This document shows, one piece after another, positions 9,565 to 17,371 of a DNA stretch of 64,000 nt (the first letter of the stretch is position 1; every line of letters starts with the position of its first letter). Where the stretch lies: the NCBI GenBank assembly GCA_016795105.1, contig JAEUIH010000001.1, positions 1-64,000 on the forward strand. Direction: 5' to 3'. The DNA is from Planctomyces sp. (lineage in GTDB: Bacteria; Planctomycetota; Planctomycetia; Planctomycetales; Planctomycetaceae). Made by a program: the position numbers and the translations under genes. The notes beneath the pieces were generated by a model. That model was not told where the DNA came from and searched no databases. It worked only from the letters and a program-made list of their open reading frames with translations.

Positions 9565-10773
9565 ATGGCCACGATCAATCGGCGTATGTTTGCTCGGCAA
9601 ATTGCACAATATTCGTTCGGTGGCGTCCTCTCACTGAACGGGTACTCGCTGCTGAAGGGAGGCATGCAGGGCGGCCTGGCCCTCGCTCAGGAGAACGCTC
9701 GAGACTCAGTCAAACCAGACCTGTATTTCCACCCTGGAGATCCTCGGAATGGCGAACCGGCCCTTGCAAAGCTGGTCGAAACATGGATGACCCCGGTTTC
9801 GCAATTTTATGTCAGAAGCCATGGATTGAACCCGAAGATTGATCTGGCAAATTATCGGGTCCGGATTGAGGGTCTTGTTGATCATCCGGGTTCGTGGACT
9901 TTGAACGAACTTGCCGCAAAGTTGCCATTGGTCTCGGTGACGTGCACGCTGACATGTGCCGGAAACCGCCGATCAGAACACAGTCAGATGAAGCCAGTCG
10001 GCGGCGTTCAGTGGCGTGAAGGCGCCATTGGAAATGCAAAGTGGGAAGGCTACAAACTTTCAGACGTTCTACAGGCTGCGGGAATACAGGAAGGTGCGCG
10101 GCATGTGTGGTTTGAGGGCGTTGACGAAGTGAAAGATGGAAACTCGGTCTTCCCGTTTGGGGGCTCTGTTCCGCTCGCAAAAGTCTTTGATGAACAGGAT
10201 GGAGTTGCCGGAGCCATTCTTGCGACGAAGATGAACGGAGAGGTCCTGACAGAAGACCACGGATTCCCGATTCGCACGGTTGTGCCGGGATACATCGGAG
10301 CTCGCAGCGTGAAGTGGCTTGGGAAGATTGTCGTCAGCGATCGACCTTCGCCAAATCATTTTGTTCAGGATGTCTACAAAATGCTGCAGGCGGATACGGC
10401 TGTTCAGAGAGATGAAGCGGCACCAATTTATCGCTATCCGGTGAATTCAGTAACCTGTTTGACGGAACAGGTCACTGGAGCGAAGGCGACGGTGAAGGTG
10501 CGAGGATATGCATTGCCAACCGGGCTGGCTGCAAACCGCATCAAGCGAGTTGAACTGTCTATTGATGGTGGCCGGAATTGGCGGGATGCAACACTGGGAA
10601 GCGAAGCAGCTGATTATTGCTGGCAGCTTTGGGAAGGTGAAATTGGACTTTCCGGAAAGCCGACCGAACTTCTGGTTCGAGCGACAGACTCCGCCGGATA
10701 CCAACAACCGGAACGAGTGATCTGGCATCCAAAAGGATATTTGTACAACGGGTGGCATCGGACAACGTTGTAG
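9565..10773 (+). CDS. Sulfite oxidase-like molybdopterin-dependent oxidoreductase
   Basis: 402 residues from the ATG at 9565, preferred over 9532 because CTGAGGAGA lies just upstream. The N-terminus NRRMFARQIAQYSFGG reads as a twin-arginine export signal, so the protein is probably periplasmic. The molybdopterin domain has the sulfite oxidase signature TLTCAGNRRS, whose Cys is the expected molybdenum ligand, followed by GGVQWREGAIGNAKWEG and EDHGFPIRTVVPGYIGARSV. The C-terminal about 110 residues fit the Mo-co dimerisation domain (VELSIDGGRNWRDATL). No haem domain is fused, so a separate cytochrome would be needed as electron acceptor. The gene sits between nrdA and nrdB, a placement with no obvious metabolic link. 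Confidence 0.9.
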   Translation: MATINRRMFARQIAQYSFGGVLSLNGYSLLKGGMQGGLALAQENARDSVKPDLYFHPGDPRNGEPALAKLVETWMTPVSQFYVRSHGLNPKIDLANYRVRIEGLVDHPGSWTLNELAAKLPLVSVTCTLTCAGNRRSEHSQMKPVGGVQWREGAIGNAKWEGYKLSDVLQAAGIQEGARHVWFEGVDEVKDGNSVFPFGGSVPLAKVFDEQDGVAGAILATKMNGEVLTEDHGFPIRTVVPGYIGARSVKWLGKIVVSDRPSPNHFVQDVYKMLQADTAVQRDEAAPIYRYPVNSVTCLTEQVTGAKATVKVRGYALPTGLAANRIKRVELSIDGGRNWRDATLGSEAADYCWQLWEGEIGLSGKPTELLVRATDSAGYQQPERVIWHPKGYLYNGWHRTTL

Positions 10774-10962
10774 AGAATAAAGCGGTATTCTGTCGCGAAT
10801 TCAACAGGGGCCTCGGGATGTCGAGCCCTGAACGTGTGACGGTGGTTAGATGTGCGTGATGGATTTGATGTGTGTGATGAGTTCCTTAGTGTGCTGGTTC
10901 GAGTACGTGGTAACGGGTTGAGTTCAACAATTTTGTGGTTTCTCACGGAATGAGGTGCTGAG

Positions 10963-12024
10963 ATGGCAACGACTCTGTCGTTTGGTGATGATCTGATGAC
11001 GGGACGAGAAGGTCGCGTTAAAGTCAATGAGAAGCGGCTGATCAACTGCGCTAAAGTGGACGTCAATCAGTTGATGCCGATTAAATATAGCTGGGCCTGG
11101 GAGCACTACGTGAATGGCTGTGCCAATCACTGGATGCCTACAGAAGTCCCGATGAATGCAGACGTTGAAGTCTGGAAGTCTCACCAGCTGACCGATGATG
11201 AACGACTGGTCATCATGCGAAACCTGGGGTTCTTTTCAACGGCAGAATCACTGGTTGGGAACAATCTGGTTCTGGCAATCTTCAAGCACGTCACGAATGC
11301 TGAATGTCGCCAGTACTTGTTGCGACAGGCGTTTGAAGAGGCCGTTCATACTCACACGTTCCTTTATATTGTTGAAAGCCTTGGCCTGAATGAAGGCGAG
11401 ATTTTCAACATGTATCGTGAGAATCCGACGATCGCAAAGAAAGACGCGTTCGAGATGGATCTCACCGCCGAAGTTCTGGATCCGGAATTCTCGACGGATA
11501 CCCCGGAAGGACGTCAGGCGTTCCTGAAGAACCTGATTGGTTACTATGTCATTATGGAAGGCATCTTCTTCTATAGTGGTTTCGTGATGATGCTTTCGTT
11601 CCATCGCCGAAACATCATGAAGGGCGTTGGGGAGCAATTCCAGTACATCCTGCGTGACGAGACGATTCACCTGAACTTCGGAGTCGACCTGATCAATGGA
11701 ATCAAGGCCGAGAATCCGGAACTCTGGACGCAAAAGTTTCAGTCAGAGATGATCGATCGCATTCGTCAGGCGGTTGAGCTGGAAGTGGAATACGCAGAAG
11801 GTTGCCTGCCACGCGGAATCATGGGATTGAATGCCGAGTTGTTCCGGTCATATGTTCAGTACGTGGCAGACCGACGACTCGAGCGAATTGGACTTCCAAC
11901 CCAGTACGGTTCCTCAAATCCATTCCCATGGATGAGTGAAACAATGGACCTGTCGAAGGAGAAGAACTTCTTCGAAACTCGAGTCACCGAGTACCAGGCA
12001 GCATCATCGCTCAACTGGGACTGA
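10963..12024 (+). CDS. Ribonucleoside-diphosphate reductase small (beta) subunit, class Ic type
   Basis: A 353-residue ferritin-like NrdB. Expected metal ligands are E95 ([10 protein letters not shown]), E126 and H129 ([12 protein letters not shown]), E199 ([13 protein letters not shown]), E233 and H236 ([10 protein letters not shown]). The residue aligned with the E. coli radical tyrosine Y122 is Phe133 (E-x-x-H-x-x-x-F), and the first ligand is Glu rather than Asp. Both are hallmarks of the Chlamydia-type class Ic subunit, which uses a Mn(IV)/Fe(III) cluster instead of a tyrosyl radical. The wider sequence also reads like chlamydial NrdB. It acts with the NrdA encoded upstream. A hairpin repeat and a rho-independent terminator follow. 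Confidence 0.96.
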   Translation: MATTLSFGDDLMTGREGRVKVNEKRLINCAKVDVNQLMPIKYSWAWEHYVNGCANHWMPTEVPMNADVEVWKSHQLTDDERLVIMRNLGFFSTAESLVGNNLVLAIFKHVTNAECRQYLLRQAFEEAVHTHTFLYIVESLGLNEGEIFNMYRENPTIAKKDAFEMDLTAEVLDPEFSTDTPEGRQAFLKNLIGYYVIMEGIFFYSGFVMMLSFHRRNIMKGVGEQFQYILRDETIHLNFGVDLINGIKAENPELWTQKFQSEMIDRIRQAVELEVEYAEGCLPRGIMGLNAELFRSYVQYVADRRLERIGLPTQYGSSNPFPWMSETMDLSKEKNFFETRVTEYQAASSLNWD

Positions 12025-12031
12025 CCAAATC

Positions 12032-12058
12032 GTAGGATGGGCATTCCTGCTCATCCAC
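12032..12058. repeat. Stop-codon-proximal hairpin repeat after nrdB
   Basis: GTAG is followed by GGATGGGCA-TTCC-TGCTCATCC, a 9-bp stem with one G·T pair and the same TTCC loop as the copies at 77-375 and 5833. The outer stem pairs differ from those copies but still pair. It begins 8 nt after the nrdB stop codon. Confidence 0.75.
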
Positions 12059-12108
12059 GCCCCTGACGTGCAGTCTCAGGGCTGCTCCGGCTGTTGCGGC
12101 ATTCACGA

Positions 12109-12142
12109 GCCGGGGATTCTTAGGATCCCCGGCTTCTTTTAT
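12109..12142 (+). terminator. Rho-independent terminator of the nrd region
   Basis: GCCGGGGAT (12109-12117) pairs perfectly with ATCCCCGGC (12125-12133) around a 7-nt loop and is followed by TTCTTTTATT. It lies 85 nt after the nrdB stop. Confidence 0.85.
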
Positions 12143-12233
12143 TGGGAAGAGTGTGCCTGCTTCCTCTGTCTTTGAAACAGCGTGACCAGCTGATCGTGGG
12201 CGTTTCCCCTGAATCAGAAGTGGAGACCGTTCG

Positions 12234-12800
12234 GTGAGTGCCCCGAATTCCTCTCGTCCACATCCTCCCTGGTTGAGGCAGACGAAACGGTTGTTTCCAC
12301 ATCCGCTGTTCGCAGGGTGCATTAGCCTGGCGTTCCTGTTGGTGGGCATCCTCTTCACCGCTGTCACCATCAATGTCCCGGGCTGTTGGCTGGTCGGAAT
12401 TCCCAGTGCAATGTTTTTCCTTGGGTCCTATGCAACTGCTGCTGCCGCAATAACCCCATCAATCAAAGAGCCAGTCACTTCCTCAAGCGATGTTCAGTCA
12501 GACAAGCCGACGTTCGCCATACTTGTCCTTTTGGTGAGTATATTTTCTTGGCAACTGGAGGTGCTGTTACACTTTCTTGATACGTTCTGCAAAAATGGCC
12601 CCAGTCCGATGGAGTATTTCATAACCCTGGGAATTGCGATCTCCTCCACTCTCTACATGCAAGTGTATGGAAAACGAATCGTTCGCGAGCACTTTGGCGC
12701 TAAGTACGGGACCAAGTTGGAACTCAGTAGCCGGCAGGCCGTCTATGTTACCATTTTTGTTGTGTCCTTCGGAATCTACATTGCGGTGCTCCGGTTGTGA
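12234..12800 (+). CDS. Hypothetical multi-pass membrane protein
   Basis: 188 residues from a GTG start. Four to five hydrophobic segments are visible: CISLAFLLVGILFTAVTI, WLVGIPSAMFFLGSYATAAA, FAILVLLVSIFSWQLEVLL, FITLGIAISSTLYMQVYG and YVTIFVVSFGIYIAVL. The short N-terminus is basic. No family is recognised and no catalytic motif is visible. It follows the nrd terminator and is probably its own transcription unit. Confidence 0.65.
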   Translation: MSAPNSSRPHPPWLRQTKRLFPHPLFAGCISLAFLLVGILFTAVTINVPGCWLVGIPSAMFFLGSYATAAAAITPSIKEPVTSSSDVQSDKPTFAILVLLVSIFSWQLEVLLHFLDTFCKNGPSPMEYFITLGIAISSTLYMQVYGKRIVREHFGAKYGTKLELSSRQAVYVTIFVVSFGIYIAVLRL

Positions 12801-12897
12801 ACAGCAGGCATCGCCGAACCGCTCCGTGAACGTGCAGATTGGAAACGGTTCAACATTCGCTGTAGGGAATGCTCACTAGTCCTGGTTTTTCATATGA

Positions 12898-13122
12898 TCA
12901 GTTTTTGTAAGCATCGATTTTCATCATCTCAAAAACCTTTACGGCTTTGCTGTAGTGAGGATCAACCTGGGGTGTAGCCGATGATGCCTGCTCGACAGAC
13001 AACAGGGGTGCAAATCCGGAGTCGGCAGTTGCGAGATTTCCGGAAGCACCGTCCTTTGTTTGCTGCTTGTGGTAAGCATACATTGCTGAGTTGAAGGCCC
13101 CGCTCGCATTCTTTGACTCCAT
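12898..13122 (-). CDS. Possible small hypothetical protein
   Basis: A 74-residue frame (MESKNASGAFNSAMYAYHKQ... ending KVFEMMKIDAYKN) in an otherwise empty 331-bp gap, opposed to its neighbours. Amino-acid composition is balanced and the C-terminus looks like an amphipathic helix, but there is no clear ribosome-binding site and no recognised family. It may be a chance frame. If it is rejected, 12801-13131 holds no gene. Confidence 0.35.
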   Translation of the reverse strand: MESKNASGAFNSAMYAYHKQQTKDGASGNLATADSGFAPLLSVEQASSATPQVDPHYSKAVKVFEMMKIDAYKN

Positions 13123-13131
13123 GAGGCGCCG

Positions 13132-13596
13132 ATGACGGTTTCAGTTCGCAAGGGAAGAGCCCGGATCCGACACATCGTGGCGATTGTCCTCGCATACGGA
13201 TCGATGATTGCACTGACAATTGCGATGTTGCTGCCACCAGACGTGGATCCTGAATCGGAATTGGATTTGCCGGGTTGGATCTTAATAATCGTCTCTGTCC
13301 TGTCGGTTTTTTTTGACCCGCGATACCTTTACATCTCCGTGTTCACCGGGCTGATGCTGCTGTCGACAATCCTGATTCTGAAACGAGGGTACGAAGGGCT
13401 TGCGGGGCTGAGGATCGCCATGATTGGATGCGGAGCAATCGCAGTGGTGATTACGGGGATGAAAATCGACACGCAGTTGGCGGAGGGCTTCTGGTACTGG
13501 CTGGCGGCCTTTGTGTTGTCAGCACTTGCCCACGTTTGTATGTATCGTCGGGGCGGGACCCTCGATGCGACCTACGAATTCAAAGACGAGCTTTGA
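13132..13596 (+). CDS. Hypothetical membrane protein
   Basis: 154 residues with four predicted membrane segments: HIVAIVLAYGSMIALTIAMLL, GWILIIVSVLSVFF, LYISVFTGLMLLSTILIL, and a pair around IAMIGCGAIAVVIT and FWYWLAAFVLSALAHVCM. The basic N-terminus VRKGRARIR would stay in the cytoplasm. No recognisable family. It starts 9 bp from the divergent small frame at 13122. The 270 bp after it (13597-13866) hold one hairpin (13728-13750) and otherwise nothing visible. Confidence 0.65.
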   Translation: MTVSVRKGRARIRHIVAIVLAYGSMIALTIAMLLPPDVDPESELDLPGWILIIVSVLSVFFDPRYLYISVFTGLMLLSTILILKRGYEGLAGLRIAMIGCGAIAVVITGMKIDTQLAEGFWYWLAAFVLSALAHVCMYRRGGTLDATYEFKDEL

Positions 13597-13727
13597 GAGT
13601 CAAAATCCAGGGAATTCGGCTCGAATTTCGTGAAGAATTGAATTCGGCGGGGATTTTTCTGGCTTTCGTTCCGTTGGTTGACAGACATCAGGCCGCAATT
13701 TTGTCGATGTGATGGAGCGAAGGAGAA

Positions 13728-13750
13728 CCTCCCTGAAGAAATTCGGGAGG
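13728..13750 (+). other. Hairpin with GAAA loop in an intergenic region
   Basis: CCTCCC (13728-13733) pairs with GGGAGG (13745-13750), and GAA pairs with TTC inside, leaving a one-base bulge and a GAAA loop. There is no U-run. Function unknown; it may be a leader structure for the HlyD-like gene 117 nt downstream. Confidence 0.35.
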
Positions 13751-13866
13751 AACACTGTTCGAAGTCCGCCATTCACCCGAAAGGCAGTTGTCTCAATCTT
13801 CAAAGTTCTGCTAATATCGCTGCAATTCCGCGGTATTTGGTTGGTGACTCAGGGAGGCGATAAGGA

Positions 13867-14889
13867 ATGCGTCAGGTTTATGTCCTTTTGTTTTCGGCGC
13901 TGGTAGGAGCTGCTGCGACCTGTGTTGCGGCACCTCAGGAAGCTGCCAGGACGCGAATTGAGGCCAGGAATACGGTGATCAATATCCTGGATTCACGCCC
14001 GCTTTCGTCCGAAGTTCCCGGAAAGCTGAAGTTGGTTGTACCAATGGAAGAAGGCATGCCGGTACGGAAGAACGAAGTTGTGATTGTGCTGGAAGATGGT
14101 CCGATCCGCAGTGCCTACAAAGAGGCGGTTGAGAAGTCGAAGATGAATGCTGAGATTGAGTTTTCGCAGAAGGCACTCGACAAAGCGAAGGTGGACGAAG
14201 AGGTTCAAAAGGAGCAGAACCAGAAACTTCCGGAAGCTCCTCCCTTCAGTCCTGCGGAAATGCGGCAGGCGAGGATTGAAGTCGAGAAAGCCGAGGCGCA
14301 GCTCAAGAAGTCAAATGAAGATCAAACGGTCGCTCTGCTGGCCGCCGAGACGAAAGCCGCGGAATTGGCTCAATATGAGATTCGATCGCCAATCGACGGT
14401 GTTGTGACAAAAGTTGATCGTCGCCCAGGACAATCGGTTCGACAGGGAGATCCGATCATTACGGTGACTGACTTAACGGTGATGAAAGCTGAACTGTCTG
14501 TTCCTTATATCTTCAGAGATCAGATATTTATTGGTGACGAAGTTGAGGTGCAGATTTTTGAGCCCGCGTCAGGCGGTGGATCAACGTTTGGAAGCAAAAC
14601 CGGTGGAGAACTGACACCATTGTCCGGTGCTCCTGGTGTCCCCATCAGCGATCCGAAGAAGGCAAATCCTGCAACTCCTGCGGCTGCTCAGCCAACAGCC
14701 GACATTCAGGCAAATACAGGGAGGCCTCTGGAGAAGTTTATTGGTCGAGTCTACTTCATTGCACCAGACATTGAAGTTTCGGCTCAACAGCTGAAAGTGT
14801 ATGTCAGCGTTCCGAATCGGCAGGATTCAGCCGGCCGGTATTTGTTGCATCAGGGCGTTACTGCAAAGGCGTGGATCCTTGCTCGGTAG
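13867..14889 (+). CDS. HlyD-family periplasmic adaptor (membrane fusion) protein
   Basis: 340 residues starting with a signal peptide (MRQVYVLLFSALVGAAATCVAAP) and preceded by GGGAGGCGATAAGGA. The first half-lipoyl motif (SSEVPGKLKLVVPMEEGMPV) is followed by a charged coiled coil (about 80-165) and the second half-lipoyl motif (YEIRSPIDGVVTKVDRRPGQSVRQGD), then beta-barrel sequence. Such adaptors link inner-membrane exporters to the outer membrane. A Gly/Pro/Ala-rich insert (about 235-280) interrupts the barrel. It is followed 25 nt later by a PqqD-like/M50/HlyD fusion, and the two probably form one export or processing unit. No ABC transporter or outer-membrane channel gene is adjacent. Confidence 0.88.
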   Translation: MRQVYVLLFSALVGAAATCVAAPQEAARTRIEARNTVINILDSRPLSSEVPGKLKLVVPMEEGMPVRKNEVVIVLEDGPIRSAYKEAVEKSKMNAEIEFSQKALDKAKVDEEVQKEQNQKLPEAPPFSPAEMRQARIEVEKAEAQLKKSNEDQTVALLAAETKAAELAQYEIRSPIDGVVTKVDRRPGQSVRQGDPIITVTDLTVMKAELSVPYIFRDQIFIGDEVEVQIFEPASGGGSTFGSKTGGELTPLSGAPGVPISDPKKANPATPAAAQPTADIQANTGRPLEKFIGRVYFIAPDIEVSAQQLKVYVSVPNRQDSAGRYLLHQGVTAKAWILAR

Positions 14890-14914
14890 TGGCTCATCTC
14901 AGACATCGGGAAGT

Positions 14915-17290
14915 ATGGTCGCATCCAATGAGCGACCGATTCCACTTCAGAAGCGGGCTGACCTGAAGGTTGCCAATATTGATTACCTGGGTGTTGGATA
15001 TCAGGTGATCAAGGACCCGGTTGCGCTGAAGTATCATCGGCTTCAGGTAGAACAATACCGCATTCTGGAACTTCTTGACGGGAAACGCAGCCTTGAAAAA
15101 GTGCGAGAAGATTTGAAGGGCGAGTTTCCGGCACTGCAGGTAACACTCAGTGACATTCAACAGTTGATCACGGACCTGCATAAAAAAGGTCTGGTCATCA
15201 GCAACCGCCCGGGGCAGGGTGCTGCTGTCATTCGAGAGCGTACAAAGACTCGAAATGACAAAATCAAACAGACCTTGATGAGCCTGTTGTACCTGCGTCT
15301 TCCCGGCTGGGACCCTGAACGCACGTTGAAATTCATTCATCCGTTTACCGCATGGTTATTTCATCCATTTGCGGTCAGTGTTTGTATGATGTTTGTTGTT
15401 TCTGCCTGGCTGGTTCTTGCTGCGAATATGCAGCAGCTTCAGGGGAAACTCCCGGAGTTTCAGAACTTCTTCGGTTGGCCGAACCTGATCTACCTCTGGA
15501 TCACGATGGCATTCGCAAAGATCATCCACGAATTTGGACACGGGCTGAGCTGTGTTCATTATGGTGGAGAATGCCACGAGATGGGTGTGATGCTGCTGGT
15601 CTTCAGCCCATGTCTGTATTGCGATGTTACGGATTCGTGGATGATGAAAAACAAGTGGCATCGGATCATCATCGGTGCCGCAGGAATGTATATCGAAGTC
15701 ATTCTTTCAGCGGTGGCTATTTACATCTGGTGGTTCACGAAGCCGGGCCTTCTGAATTACCTTGCCTTGAATACTTTCTTTGTCACAACAATCACGACTG
15801 TCATCTTCAATGCGAACCCGCTGATGAGATTCGACGGTTATTACATGATGAGCGACTTCCTGGAAATCCCGAATCTTCGCCAGAAGTCAGACAAGTTACT
15901 GCGTGAAGCGTTCGCCTGGTACTGCCTGGGAATCGAATCTCGTCCGGATCCGTTCATGCCGGAAACCGGGCGTGCATGGTTCGTAACCTATGCCATCGCT
16001 GCCTGGCTCTATCGCTGGGTTGTACTTGTTTCCATCAGTATGTTCTTCTACACAGTGCTCAAGCCGTACGACCTGCAGAGTCTGGGGATCACGATGATGG
16101 TCTTCAGCATGGGCGGAGTCGTCTTCGCAATGTTCAAGAACGTCTATCAGATTATCGCAGCACCCCGGATGGAACCCATGAGCAAAATCAAGATTGCGTT
16201 TTCTCTGAGCGTGCTCGGCGGGCTGGGCTGGCTGGCATGTACGATCCCGATTCCCTGGTACCACGAAGCTCCGTTCTTTCTGGAGCCTCGCAAGGTGGCT
16301 TCCGTAAATGCTCCTTTTACCGGGCAGATTGTTCAGCCGGCTGAGTATGCAAAACGCTATGAACAGCTTGATGCGCTGGAGAAATATACAAAAGACAAAG
16401 CTGTTTTGCTGATGGACCTGAATTTTCGCAGCAACTTTTCGCTCATCGAGGGTCTGCCGTCGCCTGATGAGTATCGTGCATTGCCGAAAAATGGGGATTC
16501 GATCGAACAACGTGAAGTGTTGGCGATTATCGAAGACGAAAATGATATCCGTAATCGGGATGACATGGTTCAGAATGCCTACCGCTGGGCGGCGCGAACT
16601 GACGAAGCATTGGTGCTGCTGCGGCAGAATGATTTGCTGAAGTCACGGGAAGCCCTGGCTGAAGTGATCATTCTCGAAGAACGCATCCGTGAACTTGCGA
16701 GACTCAGCGCAACACGTGTCGTCAGATCTCCGATCTCGGGAACAATCGTTGCTGCAAAAAGGATTCCTGAGCCCGTTCGAGAAGAAACAGATCCGACAAA
16801 GCTTCAGCGCTGGCACGGTACTCCACTTGATGAACGGAACGCAGGCTGCTTTGTTGAAATTGGTCAGGAGTTGCTGACAATCGCTCCGACGTCCGAACTG
16901 CATGCCGTATTGTATGTGGATCAGGGAGATCGTGACGATATTGAGGACACGATGAAGGTTGAGTTGAAACTTGATCACCTGCCGGACGTCACATACGTCT
17001 CAAAAGTGGCGGAGTTTTCGCCACGAGGGGAGTTGTTGGCTCCGGAATCCCTCACAACACGATTTCAGGGGCCACTGAACACGACGCCGGATGCCGCAGG
17101 CAAGGAAAAACTTGCAAGCACGGCATACCGAGCAATTGTTCGGATGGATTTCTCGGATGATTCAAACATCCCGGATTCTGTCCTGATGAAGCCCGGCATG
17201 CGTGGAAACGCACGTTTTATCATTGAAAACCGCACAGCTTTTCAGTGGGTAAAACGGTACCTGTACGAAACATTCAGGTTCCGGGTCTAA
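14915..17290 (+). CDS. PqqD-like / M50 metalloprotease / HlyD-like fusion protein
   Basis: 791 residues from the ATG at 14915; the frame is open further upstream, but that stretch overlaps the previous gene. Order of parts: a PqqD-like winged-helix region (about 15-95; YRILELLDGKRSLEKV), a polytopic membrane region with the S2P/M50 zinc motif HEFGH (about residues 206-210) and the second motif NPLMRFDGYY, then a C-terminal half with HlyD-type lipoyl sequence (ASVNAPFTGQIVQPAEY and VVRSPISGTIVAAKRIP) around a coiled coil. Related fusions occur in planctomycetes and in peptide-export loci; substrates are unknown. Together with the preceding adaptor it may export or cleave a membrane-bound peptide. 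The stop codon TAA abuts a REPIN-like repeat. Confidence 0.88.
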   Translation: MVASNERPIPLQKRADLKVANIDYLGVGYQVIKDPVALKYHRLQVEQYRILELLDGKRSLEKVREDLKGEFPALQVTLSDIQQLITDLHKKGLVISNRPGQGAAVIRERTKTRNDKIKQTLMSLLYLRLPGWDPERTLKFIHPFTAWLFHPFAVSVCMMFVVSAWLVLAANMQQLQGKLPEFQNFFGWPNLIYLWITMAFAKIIHEFGHGLSCVHYGGECHEMGVMLLVFSPCLYCDVTDSWMMKNKWHRIIIGAAGMYIEVILSAVAIYIWWFTKPGLLNYLALNTFFVTTITTVIFNANPLMRFDGYYMMSDFLEIPNLRQKSDKLLREAFAWYCLGIESRPDPFMPETGRAWFVTYAIAAWLYRWVVLVSISMFFYTVLKPYDLQSLGITMMVFSMGGVVFAMFKNVYQIIAAPRMEPMSKIKIAFSLSVLGGLGWLACTIPIPWYHEAPFFLEPRKVASVNAPFTGQIVQPAEYAKRYEQLDALEKYTKDKAVLLMDLNFRSNFSLIEGLPSPDEYRALPKNGDSIEQREVLAIIEDENDIRNRDDMVQNAYRWAARTDEALVLLRQNDLLKSREALAEVIILEERIRELARLSATRVVRSPISGTIVAAKRIPEPVREETDPTKLQRWHGTPLDERNAGCFVEIGQELLTIAPTSELHAVLYVDQGDRDDIEDTMKVELKLDHLPDVTYVSKVAEFSPRGELLAPESLTTRFQGPLNTTPDAAGKEKLASTAYRAIVRMDFSDDSNIPDSVLMKPGMRGNARFIIENRTAFQWVKRYLYETFRFRV

Positions 17291-17371
17291 AGTAGAAGGC
17301 AGACTCCGTCTGCCGTCCGCCAACGCGCCCCACCGTGGCGCGGACGGCACTCGGAGAGTGCCTGCTACTTT
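17289..17371. repeat. REPIN-like palindromic doublet between convergent genes
   Basis: An 83-bp element running AAAGTAG ... CTACTTT. The left arm holds the hairpin GGCAGAC-TCC-GTCTGCC plus GTCCGC, the right arm is the inverse, GCGGAC plus GGCACTC-GGA-GAGTGCC, and the spacer itself pairs (GCGCC...GGCGC). The stop codon TAA of the M50 fusion overlaps its first two bases, and the ppk2 stop codon (TAG on the minus strand) lies inside the right end. It probably also serves as a bidirectional transcript end. Confidence 0.9.
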
